This document shows positions 6,989 to 12,181 of a stretch of 12,181 nucleotides of DNA, piece by piece (position 1 is the stretch's first letter; every line of letters starts with the position of its first letter). Where the stretch lies: the NCBI GenBank assembly GCA_947483645.1, contig CANKLS010000041.1, forward strand, positions 1-12,181, given 5' to 3'. This DNA comes from Bradymonadales bacterium. GTDB lineage: Bacteria > Myxococcota > Bradymonadia > REDH01. Below the pieces are notes generated by a model. It was given only the letters and a program-made list of their open reading frames with translations. It did not search any database and was not told where the DNA came from. A program made the position numbers and the translations under genes.

Positions 6989-7612
6989 ATGATGAAGTCC
7001 CTCCTTTCCCTCTCGCTCGCCGCCCTCGTCGGCCTCACTGCCGGCGCCGCGCAGGCCACCGACTTCGAGATCTCGACCTCCCCCCTCTCCACCGCGAGCT
7101 ACATCTCGGATGCCGACCTCGAGACCATCTCGGGCACCTCGGTTCAGGTCAGCGGTACCATCTCCACCGACCTCAAGGACCCCTCCAAGACCTCGGGCTC
7201 CTTCTCCATCCCCGTCACCTCGCTACTGAGCGGCGTGCCGATGCGCGACGAGCACATGGCCGGAAAGGACTGGCTCAACGCCGCCGAGTTCCCCAACATC
7301 ACCTTCGCCATCAAGAGCCTGAAGCTCAAGGGCGACAACAAGGCCCTCACGGCCGGCAGCTCGGTCCAGGCCGACGCCACGGGTGATTTCACCCTCCACG
7401 GCGTGACCAAGACCATCACCATCCCCGTCCGCGCCAGCTACCGCGAGATCGCTGCTGGCCAGGTCTATGGCCTCGAGGGCAACATCCTCCGCATCGAGAC
7501 CAGCTTCAGCATCAAGCTCTCCGACTACGGCGTGAACATCCCGGCCGGCCTCACCGCCAAGGTGGCCAATGAGCTCGCCCTGACCATCAAGGCGACCGCC
7601 AAGCAGAAGTAG
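6989..7612 (+). CDS. Periplasmic YceI-family protein
   Basis: The 207-residue product has a signal peptide (1-23, cut after AQA) and a YceI domain over the rest. Family marks visible are SGTISTDLKDPSKTSGSFSI (55-74), VTSLLSGVPMRDEHMAGKDW (76-95), the FPNITF strand (101-106), GDFTLHGVTKTITIPV (132-147) and LSDYGVNIP near 177-185. YceI proteins have a lipocalin-like beta barrel that binds long isoprenoid lipids in known structures; some are linked to quinone carriage or to acid and osmotic stress. The ligand here is unknown. ATG 6989 has CGGAG eight bases upstream; ATG 6992 is the next codon and possible. It ends seven bases before the convergent PHP gene. Confidence 0.93.
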   Translation: MMKSLLSLSLAALVGLTAGAAQATDFEISTSPLSTASYISDADLETISGTSVQVSGTISTDLKDPSKTSGSFSIPVTSLLSGVPMRDEHMAGKDWLNAAEFPNITFAIKSLKLKGDNKALTAGSSVQADATGDFTLHGVTKTITIPVRASYREIAAGQVYGLEGNILRIETSFSIKLSDYGVNIPAGLTAKVANELALTIKATAKQK

Positions 7613-7619
7613 TCCGAGG

Positions 7620-8498
7620 TCAGTCGAGCGGCAGCAGCCGCCGCTCCACCTCTCCGCCGCCGGCCGGCCACAAGATGGTCTGATTCCGGATGCCCTGCTC
7701 GAGCAGATAGGCTCGACCCTCCGCCAAGCCCGACCCCACAAGGGCCGGGCCATGGCTGTCGTCGCCTAGGCAGCAGCCAATCCCCATCGCATGCGCCCGC
7801 AAGAGCAGCGGCGGCGCGGGATAGGGCGTGGCCAGCCCCTTCCGCAGCGCGGCCGTATTCAGATCGAGAATGGATGAGGCCTCACGGACTGCACAAAGTG
7901 CATCTTCCTCCGCCGCACGGGTCCGCGCCGTGTCGGGGAGCCCCACCGCCTCGCCAAAACGGCGCACCAGGTCGAGATGGCCCACCACCTCCGGCCGCAG
8001 CCGCTGCACCAGCTCCGCAACCGCCTCGTAGTAGCGGACCACCAGCCCCTCCAGCCCGCCGCAGCTCTCTGCGGCCTGCAGGAAGACCTCTTCACTCATG
8101 TCGAGGTAGTGGTCGCCCACCGTGTGAACCGACCCGACGATGTATTCAAACCCGTAGAGCCGCCGAAGCCCCGTCATCTGCTCCGCCCACCGGTCGCCCG
8201 GCAGCATCTCCGTCTCGAACCCACGCACCACCGTCAACCGGCCGGCATAGGCTGCCTGCAGACGGGCCGACTCTTCCGCATAGGCGGCGAAGTTCTGCGA
8301 CAGCCTGTCGGGGCCCCAGCCCAGCGCCACCTCACGCGGGTAGAGCCAGCGCTCCTCGTCGCGCGGCGCATGCTCCGAGAGGCCGTAGACCTCAAAGCCC
8401 TGCCGCGAAGCCTCGGCCACCACCTCTTCGAGGCTCCCCTCGGCATGGTCACAGTAGGCGCCGCTGTGGCCGCCATGAAGCGACGCACGCCAGCCCAT
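7620..8498 (-). CDS. PHP-family phosphoesterase, histidinol-phosphatase (HisK/HisJ) type
   Basis: The 292-residue protein carries the PHP metal-site motifs in order: LHGGHSGAYCDHA (7-19), GLSEHAP (39-45), GFETEM (93-98), GSVHTVGDHYLD (122-133), GHLDLVRR (173-180) and GDDSHGP (245-251). These match the HisK/HisJ-type histidinol-phosphatases, which remove phosphate from L-histidinol phosphate using a trinuclear metal site. Motif I reads HGGH rather than the usual HxH. No other histidine gene is present here, so a different phosphoester substrate is possible. Its ATG shares a base with the stop of the 65-residue gene upstream (TGATG), which implies translational coupling. Cytoplasmic. Confidence 0.85.
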   Translation of the reverse strand: MGWRASLHGGHSGAYCDHAEGSLEEVVAEASRQGFEVYGLSEHAPRDEERWLYPREVALGWGPDRLSQNFAAYAEESARLQAAYAGRLTVVRGFETEMLPGDRWAEQMTGLRRLYGFEYIVGSVHTVGDHYLDMSEEVFLQAAESCGGLEGLVVRYYEAVAELVQRLRPEVVGHLDLVRRFGEAVGLPDTARTRAAEEDALCAVREASSILDLNTAALRKGLATPYPAPPLLLRAHAMGIGCCLGDDSHGPALVGSGLAEGRAYLLEQGIRNQTILWPAGGGEVERRLLPLD

Positions 8499-8695
8499 CA
8501 GCGTTTGACGAGGCCCAGCAGGAGGATGAGCAGCGCCGCAACCCCCAGCAGCACAAGCAGGAAGGCCTTGGTGTTGACGGGCGAGGCCGGCGGCGGCTCA
8601 AACTCGCTCTTGGGCGCCTGCTTGAAGTTGTCTTTGCCCACCGGCTGAGACTGGTTGCGTGGGACGGGAATCTGGTTGCCCTTGCGTCGAGCCAT
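8498..8695 (-). CDS. 65-residue tail-anchored membrane protein of unknown function
   Basis: From ATG 8695 the protein starts ARRKGNQIPVPRN, has a polar, proline-rich stretch to about residue 41, then a strongly hydrophobic helix (about 45-61, FLLVLLGVAALLILLLG) and ends LVKR. This is the layout of a small protein anchored by its C-terminus with its body in the cytoplasm. AGGAG lies six bases before ATG 8695; a TTG at 8701 abuts the same AGGAG and is rejected. The stop overlaps the PHP start by one base. It follows the kinase gene by 69 bases on the same strand. I do not recognise a family. The fitting ribosome site and coupled stop/start argue that it is real. Confidence 0.75.
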   Translation of the reverse strand: MARRKGNQIPVPRNQSQPVGKDNFKQAPKSEFEPPPASPVNTKAFLLVLLGVAALLILLLGLVKR

Positions 8696-8701
8696 CTGCA
8701 A

Positions 8702-8706
8702 CTCCT
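8702..8706 (-). promoter_or_regulatory. Shine-Dalgarno AGGAG deciding the start of the 65-residue gene
   Basis: On the minus strand GCAGGAG is followed by TTGCAG and ATG 8695, a six-base spacing. It supports an ATG start and translation independent of the kinase gene that ends 69 bases upstream. Confidence 0.65.
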
Positions 8707-8764
8707 GCGTTCACCTGGAAGGGGCCTGAGAGAGCCCTGTCTGTTACTCTTCCCCCGCGGGATT

Positions 8765-10831
8765 TCAAGCGACCCGCGGTGGCGACCCCGACACGGTGCG
8801 CCACTGCGCAGCGCCGGTATCGGTGGGTCGGCCCGCGAAGACGATCTCGGGGTGGAACTGCTCCCACCAATCCATCGCCTCGCCCGGGCTCCACGGGTCG
8901 GCCAGCGCCAGCGTCTCGAGCGCCCGCAGGAGCTCCCCGGTGTCAGCAAACCGCTCGTCCGGTTCCTTGCTCAGGCAGCGCATGATCAGCTGCTCCAGTG
9001 GCCACGGCACGGGGTAGCCGAGCCGCTGCGACGGCGACTCGGGGAACTCCTCGAGGTGCTTCATGCCGATGTCGAAGGCGCTGCCGCCCGAGAAGACATC
9101 GCTGCCCGTCAGCAGGAAGTAGCCCACCGCCGCCAGCGAGTAGATGTCGGCGCGGCCATCGAGCGGCTGGCGGCGCAGCTGCTCCGGCGACATGTAGAGC
9201 GGCGTCCCGACAACCACATCACCCTGCGTGATCCGCGGGTCGGAGGTGGCGTTGTCCATGGACAGGCCAAAGTCGAGCACCTTGGCAAAGTCGGCAATCT
9301 GGCCGCGGCAGCTCAGCATGATGTTCTCCGGCTTCACGTCGCGGTGAACCAGGCCGGCGAGGTGGGCCTCCCAGAGCGAGCCGGCTACCTGCCGCATCAC
9401 ATGGAGCACGCGAGAGGGCGGCTGCGGCCCATGCAGCCGCACCACCGCCTCCAGCGACAGCCCGTGGATGAGCTCCATCACATAGTAGAACTCGCCTGCG
9501 CGGGTCCGACCGTAGTCGTAGATCGCGACCGTATTGGGATGGGTGAGGCGTGAAGTGAGATTCACCTCCCGCTCGAACCGGGCGAGCGCCTCCTTGTCGT
9601 CGTGCTCAGGCTTCAGAACCTTCACCGCCGTCTCGCGACGGAGCAGCGCATGGCGCGCGCGATAAACCACGCCCATGCCTCCGCGTCCGATCACACCCAA
9701 GAGCGTATACTTGCCCAGACGCCGCGCCTCGTCGGCCTCGCGGAGCAGATACGTGAGCACGCCCATGCCCAGCGCGAGGAAGGAGATCAGCATCGTCGTC
9801 GCCAGGCCCGCGAGCAGGTCGACCGACTCATACCATTCCCGCGGAGGCCGCAGCTTGGGGGCAATCTCCACCAGCCAGCGCCGCTGCCCGAAATCGATCA
9901 CATTCTCTACATGAGAAGTTGAAAGCACCTGCGACAGGTGCTCCGGCGACGACGAAAAGAGCAGCGACCGCTGCTCTTCCGTCGCATCGTAGATCGCCAT
10001 GGTCATGCCGCCCAGGTTGAAGGCCTGCAGGATCTGGTCTGTCAGGTCGCGCAGCCGCACGGTGGCCACCACCATCCCCTTTACCGGACCCCGCGCACCC
10101 TCTGCCTGCCTGTCGGGCGGGGCATAGGCGGCCTGATAGATGGAGACGCTCCAGGTTCCGTCGCTCTCCGAGAGCATCCGTGTTCGGCCCGAAGCCAACG
10201 GCACCGCCGAGGCCCCCGCCTGCTCCAGCCTGCCGCGGCGCTCCGGGTCCGAGGCGAGGTCAAAGCCTACCCGCTGGCTCCCCACGGGCAGCGCGAAGGC
10301 AACCGGGATATGCATTGCCGTCGCAGGTGCGGGGCTCCAGCCGCTGCCGTCCGGCACTAAGACGGAGCGCGGCGGACCGCTGTCGCCCTTCGCTACCGCC
10401 TCAAAGGCCGGCCGGTCTGCCTGCAGCACCACGGGCGCCCACTGCAGCGAGGTGATCATCCGGTAGCGCGACAGCGAGGGCGACACGAACCGGGCAAACG
10501 AGGTCGCCGTGACGCCGTCCGCAGCTTCAAAAAACGAGGCCGTCGAACGCGCAACCTCCAGCGGAGAATCGAGACCCCGCTTCACCCGCGACATCAGCTC
10601 GCCGGCGCGCACCAGAAAGAGGTCGCGCTGCGCCTTCGCATCCCGGTCCTCCGCCCGCTGCCAGAGCTCCAGGCTCACAAGCGTGCCCGAGACGAGGAAG
10701 AAGACCGACAGCGCCAGCGAGATACGGATGGCCCGCGAGTTCAACCCCCGCCGCAGACCCAGCGCAGAACGGGTCAGCAGCGATGGACCGCCCTGACCCT
10801 TCCCACCCTGCAATCGATTCACCTCGGCCAT
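8765..10831 (-). CDS. Membrane Ser/Thr protein kinase with extracytoplasmic CHASE-like sensor
   Basis: The 688-residue protein has a short cytoplasmic N-terminus, membrane helix one (about 36-57), an extracytoplasmic sensor (about 70-335), helix two (about 338-363) and a Hanks-type kinase domain (about 375-640). The sensor resembles CHASE: ATSFARFV (109-116), ITSLQWAPVV (126-135), then MHIPVAFALPVG and GFDLASDPERRGRLEQA (189-205). The kinase is complete: GRGGMG loop (382-387), K404, probable helix-C E422, HRD (496-498) with N503, DFG (520-522) and SPE (548-550), so it should be active. CHASE domains sense small molecules outside the cell, usually in histidine kinases and cyclases. ATG 10831 directly follows the TAA of the dehydrogenase. 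A partial site (GGAG) lies three bases upstream, inside that stop region, so coupling is likely. Ligand and targets are unknown. Confidence 0.9.
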   Translation of the reverse strand: MAEVNRLQGGKGQGGPSLLTRSALGLRRGLNSRAIRISLALSVFFLVSGTLVSLELWQRAEDRDAKAQRDLFLVRAGELMSRVKRGLDSPLEVARSTASFFEAADGVTATSFARFVSPSLSRYRMITSLQWAPVVLQADRPAFEAVAKGDSGPPRSVLVPDGSGWSPAPATAMHIPVAFALPVGSQRVGFDLASDPERRGRLEQAGASAVPLASGRTRMLSESDGTWSVSIYQAAYAPPDRQAEGARGPVKGMVVATVRLRDLTDQILQAFNLGGMTMAIYDATEEQRSLLFSSSPEHLSQVLSTSHVENVIDFGQRRWLVEIAPKLRPPREWYESVDLLAGLATTMLISFLALGMGVLTYLLREADEARRLGKYTLLGVIGRGGMGVVYRARHALLRRETAVKVLKPEHDDKEALARFEREVNLTSRLTHPNTVAIYDYGRTRAGEFYYVMELIHGLSLEAVVRLHGPQPPSRVLHVMRQVAGSLWEAHLAGLVHRDVKPENIMLSCRGQIADFAKVLDFGLSMDNATSDPRITQGDVVVGTPLYMSPEQLRRQPLDGRADIYSLAAVGYFLLTGSDVFSGGSAFDIGMKHLEEFPESPSQRLGYPVPWPLEQLIMRCLSKEPDERFADTGELLRALETLALADPWSPGEAMDWWEQFHPEIVFAGRPTDTGAAQWRTVSGSPPRVA

Positions 10832-12181
10832 TTACTCCATCTCGAATCGGACGCCCTGCGAGAGCGGCAGCGTGGTTCCGTAGTTCACCGTGTTCGTCGT
10901 CCGGCGCATGTAACTCTTCCATGCATCCGAACCCGACTCTCGGCCTCCCCCCGTATCTTTCTCTCCGCCGAATGCACCACCAATTTCTGCCCCCGATGTT
11001 CCGAGGTTTACGTTCGCTATCCCACAATCGGAGCCACTTTGCGCCAAAAAGTGTTCCGTCTCCGACAGTGACTCCGAGAACAGCGCAGACGACAGCCCCT
11101 GCGACACTCCGTTCTGCAACGCCACCGCCGCCTCGAAACTCGAATACCGATGCACGTAGAGAATCGGCGCGAAGGTCTCGCGCTGCACCACCGCCGCATC
11201 GGCCGAAATCTCCACCAGCGCAGGCTGCATGTAGAACCCGCTGTCCAGGCTCCTCGCGCGCACCCGCTCTCCGCCCGCGATCACCCGGCCGCCCTGCGAA
11301 ACTGCCTCTACCAGTGCTCGCTCCATCGCAGCGCAGGCCGCCTCATCGATAAGCGGGCCGACCAGCATCGAAGGCTCGCGCGGATCGCCCACCCGCAGGC
11401 TCTGGTAGGCTGCCGTCAGCCGCGCGATGAAGCCCTCCGCGATTGTCTCCTGCACCAGCAGCCGACGCAGCGTCGTGCAGCGCTGCCCCGCCGTCCCCAC
11501 CGCAGAAAAGAGCGCCGCCCGCAGCGCTAGCTCCTGCCGCGCGCTCGGCGCCACGATCATCGCATTGTTGCCGCCAAGCTCCAGCAGCGAGCGGCCTAGG
11601 CGGCCGCCAACGACCGCTGCGACCCGGCGTCCCATCGCCGTCGAACCCGTCGCCGAAACCAGCCGATAGACGGGCGACGCTGCGAGCGCCTCGCCCACAG
11701 ACGAACCGCCAAAGAGGCACTGGCAGAGCCCTGCTGGCGCCCCTTCGCGCAGGCAGACCTCCGCCACCAGCTCCATCACTGCAGCGGCACAGAGCGGCGC
11801 CTTCTCCGACGGCTTCCAGACCACGCTGTCGCCGCAGACCAGCGCCAGCATCGCGTTCCAGGCAAACACAGCCATCGGGAAGTTGAAGGCCGTGATGACC
11901 GCCACCGGCCCCAGCGGATGCCACTGCTCCATCATCCGGTGCTGCGGCCGCTCGCTCACAATCGTAAGGCCGTGGAGCTGGCGCGACAGACCGACCGCGA
12001 AGTCGCACATGTCGATCCACTCCTGGACCTCGCCCTCCGCCTCGCTCACCGTCTTGCCCACCTCCAGCGTGATGACTGCGGCCAGCGCCTGCTTCCGCGC
12101 CCGCGCCTGCTGACCGATGGCCGCCACCAACCTGCCACGCGCCGGCGCAGGCACCAGCTGCCAGACCGAGAACGCCGAGGC
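10832..12181 (-). CDS. ALDH7-family aldehyde dehydrogenase (aminoadipic semialdehyde / piperideine-6-carboxylate type), N-terminus off the right edge
   Basis: The frame is open to the right edge (450 codons including stop); about 50-60 N-terminal residues are missing relative to a normal length near 500. The family signature is strong: ITAFNFP, VVWKPSEKAPL, SATGSTAMGRRVA, the general-base motif LELGGNN, GTAGQRCTT with the catalytic Cys (codon 11477-11479), and the C-terminal run SGSDCGIANVNLGTSGAEIG followed by GGEKDTGGGRESGSDAWK. The SDCGIANVN and ESGSDAWK wording is typical of ALDH7. ALDH7 enzymes oxidise alpha-aminoadipic semialdehyde, in equilibrium with piperideine-6-carboxylate, to alpha-aminoadipate with NAD(P)+ in lysine catabolism; some members also act on other aldehydes such as betaine aldehyde. 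Its TAA is followed immediately by the kinase ATG. A GTG at 12154 is internal, because the family-like sequence FSVWQLVPAPARG continues upstream of it. Confidence 0.92.
   Translation of the reverse strand, partial: ASAFSVWQLVPAPARGRLVAAIGQQARARKQALAAVITLEVGKTVSEAEGEVQEWIDMCDFAVGLSRQLHGLTIVSERPQHRMMEQWHPLGPVAVITAFNFPMAVFAWNAMLALVCGDSVVWKPSEKAPLCAAAVMELVAEVCLREGAPAGLCQCLFGGSSVGEALAASPVYRLVSATGSTAMGRRVAAVVGGRLGRSLLELGGNNAMIVAPSARQELALRAALFSAVGTAGQRCTTLRRLLVQETIAEGFIARLTAAYQSLRVGDPREPSMLVGPLIDEAACAAMERALVEAVSQGGRVIAGGERVRARSLDSGFYMQPALVEISADAAVVQRETFAPILYVHRYSSFEAAVALQNGVSQGLSSALFSESLSETEHFLAQSGSDCGIANVNLGTSGAEIGGAFGGEKDTGGGRESGSDAWKSYMRRTTNTVNYGTTLPLSQGVRFEME

Noticed and set aside
7626..7646. 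Inverted repeat GAGCGGC / GCCGCTC (7-base stem, 7-base loop) near the convergent gene ends
   Set aside because: It lies within the coding end of the PHP gene and has no T-run on either strand, so it is not called as a terminator; GC-rich coding DNA makes such stems by chance.
8498..8695. Similarity of the small tail-anchored protein to SecG or archaeal Sec61-beta
   Set aside because: Only the size and general tail-anchor layout agree; I see no shared motif.
8696..8764. CCCGCGGG palindrome and a GGGC/GCCC stem in the gap after the kinase
   Set aside because: The stems are four bases each side with no T-run, too weak in GC-rich DNA to call a terminator or operator.
7874..9553. Plus-strand open frame of 559 codons
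   Set aside because: It spans antisense parts of the PHP, small and kinase genes, which all show family motifs; the product is Arg/Pro/His-rich without a domain.

Overview
The window is about 12 kb of GC-rich bacterial chromosome that I read as Myxococcota (myxobacteria or a relative such as the Bradymonadales), without placing it to genus. The evidence is a complete MYXO-CTERM-type surface-anchoring tail on one protein and the start of a second on its neighbour, a string of myxobacterial-type six-cysteine repeats, and a Hanks-type Ser/Thr kinase with an extracytoplasmic sensor. I see no mobile element, CRISPR array, rRNA or tRNA. No gene-free stretch exceeds about 140 bases.

Left part (1-6592, all minus strand, read right to left): a LysR-type regulator, a lipoprotein of the penicillin-acylase (Ntn hydrolase) family, then two paralogous exported proteins. 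Both paralogues have a signal peptide, a CxxCH motif, an EF-hand-like calcium loop, myxobacterial Cys-rich repeats (one in the short copy, nine in the long copy) and an acidic linker before a MYXO-CTERM tail. The long copy runs off the left edge within its last few dozen codons. The LysR-acylase gap is 39 bases, so these two are probably co-transcribed. The gaps to the paralogues are 137 and 67 bases, so they may or may not belong to the same transcript.

Middle (6593-7612): an AT-rich divergent promoter region holding a perfect 12-base palindrome, then two plus-strand genes: an 82-residue membrane-anchored protein of unknown function and a periplasmic YceI-family protein. The LysR regulator is a natural candidate to act on this region.

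Right part (7620-12181, all minus strand): the 3' 450 codons of an ALDH7-family aldehyde dehydrogenase (alpha-aminoadipic semialdehyde / piperideine-6-carboxylate dehydrogenase type, lysine catabolism). It is followed with no gap (TAA directly before ATG) by a membrane Ser/Thr kinase with an extracytoplasmic CHASE-like sensor, then after 69 bases a 65-residue tail-anchored protein, whose stop overlaps by one base the start of a PHP-family phosphoesterase of the histidinol-phosphatase type.

Most notable are the tandem surface proteins with a temptin-like CxxCH/EF-hand head and a three-unit higher-order repeat in the long one, and the CHASE-type sensor joined to a Ser/Thr kinase and abutting a catabolic dehydrogenase. 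No homology search was run; family names rest on motifs I can see and on memory of the families.
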